Positions 27,069 through 36,907 are shown, numbered from the stretch's first letter. The stretch is 64,000 nt of DNA from Sphingopyxis sp. YR583 (GCF_900108295.1 NZ_FNWK01000003.1:1-64000), one strand, 5' to 3'. Notes: generated by a model not told the origin, from the letters alone. Translations and numbers: made by a program.

Positions 27069-27842
27069 TCAGGCGAGTTCGAACATCGCCGCGATGCGTT
27101 CCGACTGGCTCGGCTCGAAGCGCGACCATCCGTCGGGGCCGAGCTTTTCGAGCGGGCGGAAGCGCGCCTTATACGCCATGCGGGCCGATCCTTCGATCCA
27201 GTAGCCAAGATAGACATAGGGCAGGTCCGCGCGCGCCGCGCGCTGGATGTGATCGGCGATGATATAGGTGCCAAGCCCTTCGCGCATCGGATGCGCGGCG
27301 TCGAAGAAGCTGTAGATCATCGAAAGGCCGTCACCCTGCCGGTCGGTGAGGCAGCAGCCGACGAGGCGCCCCTTGCCGCCGTCGAGCGTCGGTTCGCGAT
27401 ATTCGATCATATAGCTGTCGACCGGGGTCTGCTCGACCATGTCGGCGAAATCCTGCTCGTCCATGTCGGCCATGCCGCCATCGGGATGCCGCGAGCCGAG
27501 ATAGGAGCGGAGCAGCGCATATTGCTCCTCGGTCGCCCAGGGCTTGCACGCGGTTGCGACCAGATCGCCATTACGACGCAGGTTGCGCTTCTGCGAGCTG
27601 CTCGGCGCGAATTCCGCCGCGCAGACGCGCACCGAAACGCAGGCCGAACAATCGGCGCAACTCGGACGATAGGCGACCGACTGGCTGCGCCGGAACCCGA
27701 TGCGGCCCAGCGCGTCGTTCAGCTCGTTCGCGCTGTTGCCGCTGAGCTCGGTGAAAACCTTACGCTCGGTCTTGCCCGCCAGATAGGGGCAAGGCGCCGG
27801 GCTCGTGACGAAAAAGCGCGGAAAACGGAACGGTGCGGACAC
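27069..27842 (-). CDS. bpt: Aspartate/glutamate leucyltransferase (Bpt)
   Basis: The 257-aa enzyme attaches Leu (or Arg in relatives) from aminoacyl-tRNA to N-terminal acidic residues, marking proteins for ClpAP via the bacterial N-degron pathway. The N-terminal ATE domain has the conserved Cys set ([17 protein letters not shown]). The C-terminal domain has GVCL-type [20 protein letters not shown] and GTYIIADHI motifs of the GNAT-like fold. A GTG at 27842 preceded by GGAGG at suitable spacing matches the family N-terminus ([10 protein letters not shown]); the frame upstream to 27911 does not. It is monocistronic. Confidence 0.93.
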   Translation of the reverse strand: MSAPFRFPRFFVTSPAPCPYLAGKTERKVFTELSGNSANELNDALGRIGFRRSQSVAYRPSCADCSACVSVRVCAAEFAPSSSQKRNLRRNGDLVATACKPWATEEQYALLRSYLGSRHPDGGMADMDEQDFADMVEQTPVDSYMIEYREPTLDGGKGRLVGCCLTDRQGDGLSMIYSFFDAAHPMREGLGTYIIADHIQRAARADLPYVYLGYWIEGSARMAYKARFRPLEKLGPDGWSRFEPSQSERIAAMFELA

Positions 27843-28028
27843 GCGGAAAAGACCTCCGGACTGGCGAATGCGGAGCCCCCCGACGCGGGTCCGACGCGCT
27901 ATTTGCACCAACTATGCCGCGCGCCGTCAATGGTGCAAAGTCCATTTACCATTTTTAAACGTCCCGTTCTGAATCACGCCGAAAATTTTGTGAATCAGCC
28001 GGTAACTTTTGTGCCGATTTGAATCGGG

Positions 28029-29483
28029 TCAGCTGTATCCGCGCAGTTCGTCGCCGGTCAGCGTCGCCACATGCAGCACGTTCGTCGACCCCGGCGTACC
28101 GAACGGCACGCCCGCCATCATCACCAGCTTGGCGCCCGCCTTGCAGATGCCGTGGCGGAGCGCCATGCGCTTGCCCTTGGCGATCATCTCTTCGAAACTG
28201 CCGATGTCCTTGGTGGGCACCGCGTGTGCGCCCCAGAGCAGGCCCATCCGCCGCGCCGCCTCGCGTTTCGGGGTCAGCACCAACAGCGGCGCGCCCGGCC
28301 GTTCGCGCGCGACGCGGCGCGCGGTCGAACCCGATGCGGTGAAACAGATGATCGCATCGGCGGCGATCGTCTGGATGATCGTGCCCGCCGCCTCGGCAAG
28401 TGCGTCGGCGGTCGTCGCGTCAGGCGCGGTCTCCGTAAAATGCAGCCGGCGGAAATAATCGGGGTCGCTTTCGACCGAACGCGCGATCGAATCCATCATG
28501 GTGACAGCTTCCACCGGCCACGCACCCGCCGCAGTCTCCGCCGACAGCATGATCGCATCCGCCCCGTCGTACACCGCCGTGGCAACATCGCTAACTTCCG
28601 CGCGCGTCGGCGACGGCGACACGATCATCGATTCGAGCATCTGCGTCGCGACCACCACCGGCTTGCCCATCCGCCGCGCCGTCGCGACGATCTTCTTCTG
28701 CAGCGGCGGCACCGCCTCCGGCGGCAATTCGACGCCGAGGTCACCGCGCGCGACCATCGCCGCATCGGCAAGCTCCAGGATTTCCTCGATCCGCTGCACG
28801 CCCGAAGGCTTTTCGAATTTCACGAGCAAGGCCGCTTTGCCGCCGATCAGCCGCCGTGCCTCGGCGACGTCCTCGGGCCGCTGCACGAACGACAGCGCGA
28901 TCCAGTCGACATGCTGCTCCAGCGCGAAAGCCAGATCCTTGCGGTCCTTTTCGGTCAGCGCCGCGAGCGGGACGACGACGTCGGGGACGTTGACGCCCTT
29001 GCGATCCGAAATCTTGCCGCCGACCTCGACCACCGTCTCGAGCCGGTCCGGCGACACGCTCTTGACGCGGAGCACCAGCTTGCCGTCATCGACGAGCAGG
29101 CGCGTATCGGGCTCGGCCGCCGCGAACAGCTCGGGATGCGGCAGGTGGACGCGGGTCGCGTCCCCCGGCGTCTTGTAGGCGTCGAGAATGAACGGCTGGC
29201 CCTTCACCAACTCGACCGGACCATCCTTGAACGTCCCGACGCGCAGCTTCGGCCCCTGCAGGTCGACGAGGATCGTCGTCGGACGACCGGTATCCTTTTC
29301 GAGCGCGCGGATTGCCGCGATCACCTTTGCGTGGCCGGCGTGATCGCCATGGCTCATATTGACGCGAAAGGCGTCGGCACCGGCGCGGTGCAGTTCGGCG
29401 ATCATCTCCGCATTGGCGCTGGCGGGGCCAAGGGTCGCGAGGATACGGACCTTGCGCTGGCGGGGGGTAAAGCTCTGAACCAC
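28029..29483 (-). CDS. pyk: Pyruvate kinase
   Basis: The 484-aa enzyme converts phosphoenolpyruvate and ADP to pyruvate and ATP. Family motifs are evident: ILATLGPAS near the N-terminus, FRVNMSHG, VDLQGPKLR, the active-site lysine region VKFEKPSG, the metal-binding MVARGDLGVELP, and MLSAETAAGAWPVE. The start is a GTG at 29483 with GGAG a few bases upstream. It is transcribed divergently from the DUF1244 gene at 29579. Confidence 0.96.
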   Translation of the reverse strand: MVQSFTPRQRKVRILATLGPASANAEMIAELHRAGADAFRVNMSHGDHAGHAKVIAAIRALEKDTGRPTTILVDLQGPKLRVGTFKDGPVELVKGQPFILDAYKTPGDATRVHLPHPELFAAAEPDTRLLVDDGKLVLRVKSVSPDRLETVVEVGGKISDRKGVNVPDVVVPLAALTEKDRKDLAFALEQHVDWIALSFVQRPEDVAEARRLIGGKAALLVKFEKPSGVQRIEEILELADAAMVARGDLGVELPPEAVPPLQKKIVATARRMGKPVVVATQMLESMIVSPSPTRAEVSDVATAVYDGADAIMLSAETAAGAWPVEAVTMMDSIARSVESDPDYFRRLHFTETAPDATTADALAEAAGTIIQTIAADAIICFTASGSTARRVARERPGAPLLVLTPKREAARRMGLLWGAHAVPTKDIGSFEEMIAKGKRMALRHGICKAGAKLVMMAGVPFGTPGSTNVLHVATLTGDELRGYS

Positions 29484-29578
29484 AAATGCTCCGGTGACTG
29501 GGGGACGCGAGAGGAATGCCGCCTTGATGATAGGAAGGCAACCGCCGTATAGCTATTCAATCATCCAACGGAGGAACC

Positions 29579-29908
29579 ATGTCCTGCAGCGACGATCAGA
29601 CGGTGGGCAACGACGCTCTCGACAACATCGACGATGCGGTGGCCGCCGCGGCGTTCCGCCGCCTCGCCCGCCTGCTTCAGCATCGCAGCGATGCCGCGAA
29701 CATCGACCTGATGGGGCTTGCGGGCTTCTGCCGCAACTGCCTCGGCGACTGGATTGCAGAGGCGGGCGACATGGACAAGGAGGCGGGCCGCGCGATCGTT
29801 CACGGCATGCCGACCGCGGAATGGAAAGCGCTTCACCATACCGCCGCGACGCCCGAACAGCTCGCGCGGATGGAAGAAAGCATGGCCAAAAATCCCCGGG
29901 GCCATTAG
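29579..29908 (+). CDS. DUF1244 family protein
   Basis: The 109-aa soluble helical protein contains the DUF1244 signature [15 protein letters not shown] followed by a conserved YGMP-type turn (here [10 protein letters not shown]). The CxxC in FCRNC is characteristic, and family structures suggest a small metal- or thiol-containing helical protein of unknown role. GGAGG precedes the ATG. It lies 55 nt before gapR on the same strand. Confidence 0.9.
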   Translation: MSCSDDQTVGNDALDNIDDAVAAAAFRRLARLLQHRSDAANIDLMGLAGFCRNCLGDWIAEAGDMDKEAGRAIVHGMPTAEWKALHHTAATPEQLARMEESMAKNPRGH

Positions 29909-29963
29909 GGACGCGCCAAGCGCGATTCTTGCGCTGGACCATTCCCATTTACCGGAGCCTAAA

Positions 29964-30206
29964 ATGAGCGAAGCCACCGTATCCGACGAACAACTGCGCC
30001 TTTTCATCGAGCGCATCGAGCGTCTGGAAGAAGAGAAAAAGGGCATCGCCGACGACATCCGCGACACCTATAATGAATCGAAGTCGCAGGGTTACGACCC
30101 GAAAATCATGCGCCAGATCGTGCGCCTGCGCAAACTGCCGGTCCACGATCGCAAGGAAATGGAAGCGATTCTCGACGTCTATAAATCGGCGCTCGGAATC
30201 GACTAA
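29964..30206 (+). CDS. gapR: Nucleoid-associated protein GapR (DUF2312)
   Basis: The 80-aa protein matches DUF2312: [39 protein letters not shown] and a Met/Lys-rich C-terminal helix. In Caulobacter, GapR binds overtwisted A/T-rich DNA ahead of forks and RNA polymerase and stimulates gyrase and topoisomerase IV. The charged coiled-coil and length agree with the family. CGGAG about 7 nt upstream supports ATG 29964; an open frame to 29718 is not used. Confidence 0.93.
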   Translation: MSEATVSDEQLRLFIERIERLEEEKKGIADDIRDTYNESKSQGYDPKIMRQIVRLRKLPVHDRKEMEAILDVYKSALGID

Positions 30207-30227
30207 AAGCCACTGAGGAGAGTGACG

Positions 30228-30545
30228 ATGTTCAGCACCACAACCAACGCTGTCGAAGGCCGTCCGGTCCGCGAATATCTGGGCATCGTCACCGGCGAGG
30301 TGATCGTCGGCGCCAACCTGTTCCGCGACCTGTTCGCCAGCATCACCGACATCGTCGGCGGCCGCTCGGGCAAATATGAGGACGTCCTTGCCCGCGCGCG
30401 CAAGGAAGCGATCGCCGAGATGGAGGCGGAGGCCACGCGCCTCGGCGGCAATGCGGTGATCGGCGTCGACCTCGACTATGAAGTGCTCGGACAGAACGGA
30501 TCGATGCTCATGGTTTCGGCGAGCGGAACCGCCGTGGTTGTCTGA
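30228..30545 (+). CDS. YbjQ family (UPF0145) heavy-metal-binding-domain protein
   Basis: The 105-aa protein belongs to the YbjQ/PF01906 family: the N-terminal beta strand [34 protein letters not shown], and the [17 protein letters not shown] core. Members form pentameric beta-propeller-like rings of unknown function; the heavy-metal label comes from weak fold similarity. GAGGAG 7 nt upstream points to ATG 30228 rather than GTG 30222. It is followed 56 nt later by yebC. Confidence 0.9.
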   Translation: MFSTTTNAVEGRPVREYLGIVTGEVIVGANLFRDLFASITDIVGGRSGKYEDVLARARKEAIAEMEAEATRLGGNAVIGVDLDYEVLGQNGSMLMVSASGTAVVV

Positions 30546-30601
30546 AATGGCTTGCCGCGCTAGGGCGGCGCCAGATTTTCCCGTTTCGATGGAGGTAGGC
30601 C

Positions 30602-31348
30602 GTGGCCGGCCATAGTAAATTCAAGAACATCATGCACCGCAAGGGTGCACAGGACAAAAAGCGCAGCAGCCTCTTTTCGAAGCTGAGCCGCGAAATCACC
30701 GTCGCAGCGAAGATGGGCCTGCCCGATCCCGACGCCAACGCGCGCCTTCGCGCCGCGGTCAACGCCGCCAAGGCGCAGTCGATGCCGAAGGACAATATCC
30801 AGCGCGCGATCGACAAGGCTGCGGGCAATGACGGCGATAATTACGAAGAAATCCGCTACGAGGGCTATGGCCCCGGCGGCGTGTCGCTGATCGTCGAGGC
30901 ACTGACCGACAATCGCAACCGCACCGCGACCAATGTCCGCACCGCCTTCTCCAAGAACGGTGGCAATCTCGGCACGTCGGGCAGCGTCTCTCACGGTTTC
31001 GATCGCCTCGGCATGATCAGCTATGGCGCGGGCGCCGGCGATTCCGACACCGTGTTCGAAGCTGCGCTCGATGCAGGTGCTGACGATGTCGAATCGTCCG
31101 AGGACGGCCACGACATCTGGACCAGCGTCGACAGCTTGCACGAAGTCGCGAAGGCGCTCGAAGCCAAGCTCGGCGAAGCCGAAGGCGTCAAGCTCGCATG
31201 GCGGCCCACGCTGAAAAGCGAAATCGCCGACGAAGCGATCGCGCAAACGCTGTTCAAGCTGATCGATACGCTCGACGACGACGACGACGTCCAGACCGTG
31301 TGGGGCAATTACGAAATCCCCGACGCGGTGATGGAGAAGCTCGGCTGA
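30602..31348 (+). CDS. YebC/PmpR family regulator
   Basis: The 248-aa protein begins [20 protein letters not shown] from a GTG with a GGAGGT Shine-Dalgarno. It has the three-domain YebC layout, including [13 protein letters not shown] and [22 protein letters not shown]. Homologues act as transcriptional regulators of ruvC or quorum genes, and some help ribosomes at proline stretches. It directly precedes ruvC, overlapping it by 4 nt under the start proposed below, a conserved yebC-ruvCAB arrangement. Confidence 0.95.
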   Translation: MAGHSKFKNIMHRKGAQDKKRSSLFSKLSREITVAAKMGLPDPDANARLRAAVNAAKAQSMPKDNIQRAIDKAAGNDGDNYEEIRYEGYGPGGVSLIVEALTDNRNRTATNVRTAFSKNGGNLGTSGSVSHGFDRLGMISYGAGAGDSDTVFEAALDAGADDVESSEDGHDIWTSVDSLHEVAKALEAKLGEAEGVKLAWRPTLKSEIADEAIAQTLFKLIDTLDDDDDVQTVWGNYEIPDAVMEKLG

Positions 31349-31818
31349 TCATCCTAGGCCTCGATCCCTCGCTCAGTTGTACCGGATGGGGCGTCATCCG
31401 CGTCGAGGGCAGCCGGATCAGCCACATCGCTAACGGGCAGGTGAAGACCGACGCCAAGGCCCCCCTGCCCGACCGGCTGGCGCATCTCGACACCGTGCTT
31501 GCGGCGGTGATCGCAGATCATGCGCCCACCTGCGCCGCGGTCGAGGAAGTGTTCGTCAACGACAATCCGCAATCGACGCTCAAGCTGGCGCACGCCCGCG
31601 GTGTCGTACTGCTCGGCTGCGCACGCGCCGGTTTGATCGTCGGCGAATATGCGCCGCGGCTGGTCAAGAAAGCGGTCGTCGGCACCGGCGGTGCGGCGAA
31701 AGAACAGGTGCAGGCGATGCTGCGCGTCCTGCTCCCCGGCGCGAAGGTCGCGGGCGCCGATGCAGCCGATGCGCTGGCAGTTGCAATCTGCCATGCGAAC
31801 CATCGCCCCAAGGTTTAA
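31345..31818 (+). CDS. ruvC: Holliday junction endonuclease RuvC, probable CTG start
   Basis: The 157-aa resolvase of the RuvABC complex keeps the four acidic catalytic residues: Asp in LGLDPSL, Glu in VEEVFVN, and the two Asp of [12 protein letters not shown]. No ATG, GTG or TTG lies at the family N-terminus ([16 protein letters not shown]). A CTG at 31345 overlaps the yebC stop as CTGA and has GGAGAAG at 31333-31339. The nearest conventional in-frame start, GTG 31300, would add 15 unrelated residues inside yebC. I therefore favour the CTG start, though this needs proteomic proof. Confidence 0.88.
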   Translation: MIILGLDPSLSCTGWGVIRVEGSRISHIANGQVKTDAKAPLPDRLAHLDTVLAAVIADHAPTCAAVEEVFVNDNPQSTLKLAHARGVVLLGCARAGLIVGEYAPRLVKKAVVGTGGAAKEQVQAMLRVLLPGAKVAGADAADALAVAICHANHRPKV

Positions 31819-31826
31819 TCTTCACG

Positions 31827-31916
31827 CCGTTCGCCCTGAGCTTGTCGAAGGGCCGTTCTTCTCTTAAGGAGAACAAAAGGGGAAGGACAGGGCTTCGACA
31901 AGCTCAGCCCGAACGG
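31827..31916. repeat. Inverted pair of REP-like repeats between ruvC and ruvA
   Basis: Copies at 31827-31853 and 31890-31916 are inverted relative to each other and share the core TTCGACAAGCTCAG plus GAACGG. This core is a common extragenic palindrome in sphingomonads and other proteobacteria, known here from memory only. Paired, they form a long hairpin in the 112-nt ruvC-ruvA gap and may stabilise or attenuate the transcript. Confidence 0.85.
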
Positions 31917-31930
31917 ATGTTGGAAACCAG

Positions 31931-32530
31931 ATGATCGCCAAACTCACCGGACGGCTGGACAGCAGCGGCGCAGGTCATGCGGTGATCGATGTCGGCGGAG
32001 TCGGCTATCTGGTCGAAGCCTCGGCACGCACGCTCGATACGCTCGGCCCGGTCGGCGGCGACGTCACCATCCACACCGAAATGCTCGTCGGTGAGGATTT
32101 CCTGCGCCTGCTCGGCTTCGCCAAGGCCGAGGAGCGCGACTGGTTCCGCCTGCTCACGAGCGTCCAGGGCGTCGGCGCGAAGGTCGCACTCGCAATCCTC
32201 TCGGCGCTCGAAATCGGCGACCTGCAGCGCGCGCTCGCGAGCGGCGACAGCGCGATGATCGCGCGCGCCAATGGCGTGGGGCCGAAGCTGGCACAGCGGA
32301 TAACGCATGAATTGAAGGACAAGGCTGGGGCGTTGGGCGGAATTGCCAGTTCGGGTCCAGCCCTGTCCGCCACATCCGGCCCGCTCGGCGACGCCGTCGC
32401 CGCGCTCACCGGCCTCGGCTTCAAGCCCGGCGAAGCGAGCGCCGCGGTCGCGGCGGCGAGCGAGGAACTGGGGGCGAGTACCGGCCTCGACGCGCTGGTG
32501 CGGCTGGCGCTGAAGAAGGCCGCAAAATGA
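31931..32530 (+). CDS. ruvA: Holliday junction DNA-binding subunit RuvA
   Basis: The 199-aa protein binds four-way junctions and loads RuvB. Visible are the N-terminal OB-fold ([13 protein letters not shown]), the helix-hairpin-helix segments [17 protein letters not shown] and [18 protein letters not shown], and the flexible linker before the C-terminal RuvB-contacting domain ([12 protein letters not shown]). It overlaps the next gene by 4 nt (ATGA). Confidence 0.96.
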   Translation: MIAKLTGRLDSSGAGHAVIDVGGVGYLVEASARTLDTLGPVGGDVTIHTEMLVGEDFLRLLGFAKAEERDWFRLLTSVQGVGAKVALAILSALEIGDLQRALASGDSAMIARANGVGPKLAQRITHELKDKAGALGGIASSGPALSATSGPLGDAVAALTGLGFKPGEASAAVAAASEELGASTGLDALVRLALKKAAK

Positions 32531-32871
32531 ACCGCATGCTTATGATGGCGGCGACCACCGTAACAGCTTATTGGCTTGCAGGCTGCGATGCGATGATGGA
32601 TCAGGCTGCCCAGAATCTCGCTGTTGAACGTGCGAAGGAACAGGTCGCGGGCGCGCTCGGTGACGGGAAACCTCGCTTCCGCAATGTTTTTCAATCGCCT
32701 TCGAATTTTACCTGCGGCGAGGTCGCCCGTTACCAGTCTACCGAATTTCAACGCTTTTTCGCTTCCGGTATCGACGAGCCTTTCCTCGAGGAAGACTTGG
32801 GCAAGGACAAGATCGACATGATGTGGGAGGCCGCATGTGTCGCGGCGCCAGAAGCGACAGCGACCAAATGA
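32527..32871 (+). CDS. Small putative lipoprotein inserted in the ruv operon
   Basis: The 114-aa protein has a short signal peptide with a plausible lipobox (YWLAGC, Cys about residue 20). The mature part has only two further Cys (FTCGEV and EAACVA) and no known domain. It overlaps ruvA by 4 nt upstream and the GFA gene by 4 nt downstream (ATGA at both), so it is firmly embedded between ruvA and ruvB. No function can be assigned. Confidence 0.75.
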   Translation: MNRMLMMAATTVTAYWLAGCDAMMDQAAQNLAVERAKEQVAGALGDGKPRFRNVFQSPSNFTCGEVARYQSTEFQRFFASGIDEPFLEEDLGKDKIDMMWEAACVAAPEATATK

Positions 32872-33269
32872 TAGCCCGCATCCGCCACGCCTCTTGCCGC
32901 TGCGGCCAGCTCCGCATTGCATGCACTGGCGAGCCGATCCGCGTGTCGGCCTGCCATTGCCGCAATTGCAAGGCGCGAAGCGGCAGCGCCTTTGCCGCGC
33001 AAGCGCGTTTTCCTGCCGCAAATGTGCACACCGAAGGCGAAGCGAAATTATACCAACATGCCGGCGGCAGCGGCACTCTCGCGGATTTCTATTTTTGCGG
33101 CAATTGTGGCTCGACGCTCTGGTTTCTGAACCGTCCGGAGTTGGACAGTTATGCCGTGCCGATCGGCAATTTCGAACCGGGCCATGATTTCGAACTGCAA
33201 TTTTCGGTCTATGAGGATCGTCAGGAACCTTGGGTTTGCATCGTCGGCGAGGCAATAGAACGGTTATGA
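32868..33269 (+). CDS. GFA family protein (CENP-V/GFA zinc fold)
   Basis: The 133-aa protein has the GFA cysteine pattern: [20 protein letters not shown] and [11 protein letters not shown], enough for two zinc sites. The family is named for glutathione-dependent formaldehyde-activating enzyme, but most members have no proven substrate. ATG 32868 overlaps the preceding stop as ATGA; the frame to 32823 is discounted. Its 3' end overlaps ruvB by 4 nt, so it is translated as part of the ruv operon. Confidence 0.88.
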   Translation: MIARIRHASCRCGQLRIACTGEPIRVSACHCRNCKARSGSAFAAQARFPAANVHTEGEAKLYQHAGGSGTLADFYFCGNCGSTLWFLNRPELDSYAVPIGNFEPGHDFELQFSVYEDRQEPWVCIVGEAIERL

Positions 33270-34294
33270 CTGAGCCGACCCTTACCACCCCCATCCGCAC
33301 CCCCGAGGACGCCGACGCCGCGCTGCGGCCAAAGTCGCTTGCCGAGTTCGTCGGCCAAGCCGCGGCGCGTGAGAATTTGCGCATTTTCATCGAGGCGGCA
33401 AAAGCGCGCGCCGATGCGCTCGACCATGTGCTCTTCTATGGCCCGCCCGGACTCGGCAAGACGACCCTAGCGCAGATCGTCGCGAAGGAACTGGGCGTCG
33501 GCTTCCGCTCGACCAGCGGCCCCGTCATCGCGAAGGCGGGCGATCTTGCCGCGCTGCTCACCAACCTTGAGGACGGCGACGTTCTCTTCATCGACGAGAT
33601 CCACCGCCTGTCACCCGCGGTCGAGGAAATCCTCTATCCCGCGATGGAGGACCGCGCGCTCGACATCATGATCGGCGAAGGGCCCTCGGCGCGCAGTGTC
33701 CGCATAGACCTGCCGAAATTCACGCTCGTCGGCGCGACGACGCGGCAGGGCCTGCTGACGACGCCACTCCGCGACCGCTTCGGCATCCCGGTGCGGCTCA
33801 ATTTCTACACGCATGGCGAGTTGGAACAGGTCATCACCCGTGCCGCACGCCTGCTCGCGCTGCCGATCGCGTCCGACGGCGCACTGGAGATCGCCAGGCG
33901 GTCGCGCGGCACCCCGCGTATCGCCGGGCGCCTGCTGCGCCGCGTGCGCGATTTCGCGACCGTTGCGGGGCATGAGATCGTCGACGCAAAGGCGGCCGAT
34001 GCCGCACTCAACCGGCTGGAGGTCGATGCGCTCGGGCTCGACGCGATGGACCGCCGTTACTTGACGATGATCGCCGATATCTATCGCGGCGGGCCGGTGG
34101 GGGTCGAGACGATGGCGGCCGGACTCAGCGAACCGCGCGACACGATCGAAGATGTGATCGAGCCCTATCTGCTGCAGGTCGGGCTGATCGCCCGGACAGC
34201 ACGCGGGCGCATGCTCAATGCGAGCGCGTGGAAACATCTGGGACTCAATCCGCCCGCGGGGTCGCAGGACGGACTTTTTGACCAGGCGAAATAG
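33266..34294 (+). CDS. ruvB: Holliday junction branch migration ATPase RuvB
   Basis: The 342-aa AAA+ motor drives branch migration with RuvA. It shows Walker [12 protein letters not shown], Walker [10 protein letters not shown], sensor 1 [19 protein letters not shown], the arginine-finger region and the C-terminal winged helix ([15 protein letters not shown]). The start at ATG 33266 overlaps the GFA stop. The ruvC-A-(lipoprotein)-(GFA)-B order is the usual ruv cluster with two extra genes. Confidence 0.97.
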   Translation: MTEPTLTTPIRTPEDADAALRPKSLAEFVGQAAARENLRIFIEAAKARADALDHVLFYGPPGLGKTTLAQIVAKELGVGFRSTSGPVIAKAGDLAALLTNLEDGDVLFIDEIHRLSPAVEEILYPAMEDRALDIMIGEGPSARSVRIDLPKFTLVGATTRQGLLTTPLRDRFGIPVRLNFYTHGELEQVITRAARLLALPIASDGALEIARRSRGTPRIAGRLLRRVRDFATVAGHEIVDAKAADAALNRLEVDALGLDAMDRRYLTMIADIYRGGPVGVETMAAGLSEPRDTIEDVIEPYLLQVGLIARTARGRMLNASAWKHLGLNPPAGSQDGLFDQAK

Positions 34295-34395
34295 GCGGAT
34301 TTCCGCGGCTTTTATTCCATCACCCGGCCCCGATCTGCGACGAACCGTTCAAGAGGGGTTTGCGACGAGTCGTTGCGAGGCTATCGGTTGGGATA

Positions 34396-34875
34396 ATGGT
34401 AAATGTCCCGCCTCCCTTCATTCCCGGCGCTTTTGTCGGGGCTGAGCATCATTTCCGGGCACGCGTGTACTTCGAGGACACCGACCTGTCGGGCATCGTG
34501 TATCACGCCAACTACCTGCGCTACATGGAGCGCGCGCGCTCCGACATGCTGCGCCTTGCAGACATCGACCAGCGCGCGGCGATGGAAGCGGGCGAAGGAA
34601 GCTGGGCGGTCACCGACCTCGCGATCAAATACCGCCGGCCCGCGCGGCTCGACGACGATCTGCTTGTCGTCAGCACGGTCGAGGCCGTGCGCGGCGCGAG
34701 CGTGATTATTTCGCAGCGCATCCTTCGCGGGACTGACACGTTAAGCGGCGAGACATTGACCGACGGGCAAGTGACCGCAGCCTTCCTGTCCCCCGAGGGC
34801 CGACCGCGCCGCCAGCCGGCGGGGTGGGCCGACCGATTTACCGCCATCATGAATGGAGAGACTTTCCCTTGCTAG
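34396..34875 (+). CDS. ybgC: YbgC/FadM family acyl-CoA thioesterase
   Basis: The 159-aa hotdog-fold protein has the 4-hydroxybenzoyl-CoA-type signature VYFEDTDLSGIVYHANYLRYMERAR, in which the Asp (TDLSG) is catalytic. It is the standard first gene of ybgC-tolQRAB-pal operons and hydrolyses acyl-CoA or acyl-ACP thioesters at the inner face of the membrane. ATG 34396 is chosen; a longer frame begins at 34360. The stop overlaps tolQ by 7 nt. Confidence 0.92.
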   Translation: MVNVPPPFIPGAFVGAEHHFRARVYFEDTDLSGIVYHANYLRYMERARSDMLRLADIDQRAAMEAGEGSWAVTDLAIKYRRPARLDDDLLVVSTVEAVRGASVIISQRILRGTDTLSGETLTDGQVTAAFLSPEGRPRRQPAGWADRFTAIMNGETFPC

Positions 34876-35567
34876 ACAATATCTCGCTGGCCGCCGACGC
34901 GGCGACCCTGTCCCCCATCGCACTGTTTATGCAGGCCGACTGGATCGTGAGAGGCGTGATGATCGGCCTGCTGCTGGCCTCCGTGTATGTCTGGGCGGTT
35001 GTCTTTACGCATGGCCGCAGCGTCAGCAAATTGATGAGCGCGTCGGAACGGTTCGAGCGCGATTTCTGGCGCGCTGACAATATCGACAAATTCTTTGACA
35101 AGAACGGTGGCGAGGAACTGCCGAGCGCAAAGGTGCTCGCTGCAGGAATCAGCGAGTGGCGCCGTTCGACCAAGGGAAAGATTGTCGATCGCGACGGGAC
35201 GCGTGAGCGACTGGGTATCGCTATGAACAGCGCGGTTGCAGGCGAAGTCGACCGGCTGGCTGAAAAGATCAGCACGCTGGCCACCATCGGTTCGGTCGCG
35301 CCCTTCGTCGGTCTGTTCGGTACCGTGTGGGGCATCATGCGCGCGTTCACCGAGATTGCAGCACAAAATAAGAGCAGCCTCGATGTCGTAGCACCCGGCA
35401 TCGCTGAAGCGCTGTTCGCGACCGCAATCGGCCTGTTCGCTGCCATCCCCGCTGTGATCGCGTACAACGCCTTTTCGCAGCGACTGAACCGGCTCGAATC
35501 GCGCCTCGGCCGCTTCGCCGACGGGCTCCACGCGACGTTCAGCCGTGAACTCGAGGTTGAAGCCTGA
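34869..35567 (+). CDS. tolQ: Tol-Pal system proton-channel subunit TolQ
   Basis: The 232-aa MotA/TolQ/ExbB-family protein has three transmembrane helices (about 25-45, 135-160 and 170-195), with the conserved TIGSVAPFVGLFGTVWGIM and EALFATAIGLFAAIPAVIAYN segments. With TolR it uses the proton gradient to energise TolA. The start is the TTG at 34869 with GGAGAG about 8 nt upstream; the frame continues to 34824 inside ybgC but without support. The stop overlaps tolR by one nucleotide (TGATG). Confidence 0.94.
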   Translation: MLDNISLAADAATLSPIALFMQADWIVRGVMIGLLLASVYVWAVVFTHGRSVSKLMSASERFERDFWRADNIDKFFDKNGGEELPSAKVLAAGISEWRRSTKGKIVDRDGTRERLGIAMNSAVAGEVDRLAEKISTLATIGSVAPFVGLFGTVWGIMRAFTEIAAQNKSSLDVVAPGIAEALFATAIGLFAAIPAVIAYNAFSQRLNRLESRLGRFADGLHATFSRELEVEA

Positions 35568-36076
35568 TGGCGATGTCCGGCCCATCGGGCGGCATCGGCG
35601 GTCGGCGCGGCCGCGGCAACCGCCGCGCGCCGATGGCCGAAATCAACGTCACCCCGCTCGTCGACGTGATGCTCGTGCTACTGATCATCTTCATGATCAC
35701 CGCGCCCCTTCTCGCCTCCGCCGTCCCGATCGATCTGCCCGAGAGTCGGGCGAAGCCCGTCGAGACCGAGGATCAGGAGCCGGTGCAGTTGTCGATCAAT
35801 GGCGACGACACGCTCTACATCGGCGAAGAGGTGGTGCCAGAGGCCGAACTTCCGGCGCGCCTCGATGCAATCGCACGCGCGAACGAAGGACAGGACAAGC
35901 CCCGCCAGATCATGCTGCGCGCCGACAAGGGGCTCGATTATGGCCGCGTCATGCGCGTGATGGGTGAACTCAACCGTGCCGGTCTGACGCGCATTTCGCT
36001 GGTAACGACGGGTTCGGAGGGTGCCGCCGAAAACAAGGTGGCGACGGTCACCGACGGTTCAGAAACCCAGCCCTAG
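35567..36076 (+). CDS. tolR: Tol-Pal system protein TolR
   Basis: The 169-aa ExbD/TolR protein has an N-terminal Arg/Gly-rich cytoplasmic tail, MAEINVTPLVDVMLVLLIIFMITAP carrying the proton-relay Asp in the single membrane helix, and a periplasmic dimerisation domain. It forms the TolQ-TolR motor. It is translationally coupled to tolQ and lies 6 nt before tolA. Confidence 0.95.
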   Translation: MAMSGPSGGIGGRRGRGNRRAPMAEINVTPLVDVMLVLLIIFMITAPLLASAVPIDLPESRAKPVETEDQEPVQLSINGDDTLYIGEEVVPEAELPARLDAIARANEGQDKPRQIMLRADKGLDYGRVMRVMGELNRAGLTRISLVTTGSEGAAENKVATVTDGSETQP

Positions 36077-36082
36077 GTTAAG

Positions 36083-36907
36083 ATGATGGCCGAAACACGG
36101 GCAGTTGGGGGGAATGAAGGACGCGGCATCGCCATCGCGGTGACGGCGCATGTCCTGATCATCGGCCTGCTTTCGGTCCAATGGACCGCGGGCGACCGCC
36201 GGTTCGACAATCCCCCGATGGAAGTCGATCTGATCGCCGAAACGGCTGTGCAATCGACCGCGCCGGTGATCAGCGAGACACCGCCCGCCGCGCGACTTGG
36301 CGAGGAAGACAATGTCGACATAGCGGCGCCCGCCCCCATGCCCGCGCCTCCCTTGCCGGAACCGGTCGTGCGCCCGACGCCTGCCCCGACGCCCAAGCAG
36401 GTTGCGAGACCAAAGGCCGCGCCGCCCAAGCAGCCTCCTGCAGTTCAAAAGGCGCAGCCCAAGGCCGCTCCCAAGGCCCCGCCCGCCAAGGACAGGCCCG
36501 CCCGCCCGACCGGCCGTCTTGACGGCATTGCTGACGGGCTCTCGAAATCGCAGCCCAAATCGCTCGCAAGCAAGGGGGCGCCTGCAGCAGCGACCGCCGC
36601 CGAGGTCCGCCGCTCGATCGACGTCAGCATCAAATCGGCGGTCGCGCCGCGCTGGAACGGTTGCCGCATTTCCGGGGTCGACGTCGACCAGCTCAAAACC
36701 GTCGTCAAATTCCGCCTGACCCAATCGGGGGCGCTCGCAGGCTTCACCTCTGTCACGACGACTGGCGAGAACGACAGCAACAAATTCCAGATCCAACGCC
36801 ATCAGGAATGCGCCAAACGCGCGGTGGAACTCGCCGCACCCTTCGACCTGCCAGAAGAAAATTACAGCTTCTGGCAGAATTACACGCTCGATTTCATCAA
36901 GAGGTAA
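36083..36907 (+). CDS. tolA: TolA-like cell-envelope energy transducer
   Basis: The 274-aa protein has one N-terminal transmembrane helix (about residues 15-33). A Pro/Ala/Lys-rich periplasmic linker follows (about 75-165, PAPMPAPPLPEP, PTPAPTPKQ and KAAPKAPP), then a compact C-terminal domain with two Cys (RWNGCRI and HQECAKR) expected to form a disulfide. This is the architecture of TolA, which spans the periplasm to contact TolB/Pal. The linker is shorter than the long helix in E. coli TolA. Its place between tolR and tolB makes the call secure despite low sequence conservation. Confidence 0.88.
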   Translation: MMAETRAVGGNEGRGIAIAVTAHVLIIGLLSVQWTAGDRRFDNPPMEVDLIAETAVQSTAPVISETPPAARLGEEDNVDIAAPAPMPAPPLPEPVVRPTPAPTPKQVARPKAAPPKQPPAVQKAQPKAAPKAPPAKDRPARPTGRLDGIADGLSKSQPKSLASKGAPAAATAAEVRRSIDVSIKSAVAPRWNGCRISGVDVDQLKTVVKFRLTQSGALAGFTSVTTTGENDSNKFQIQRHQECAKRAVELAAPFDLPEENYSFWQNYTLDFIKR

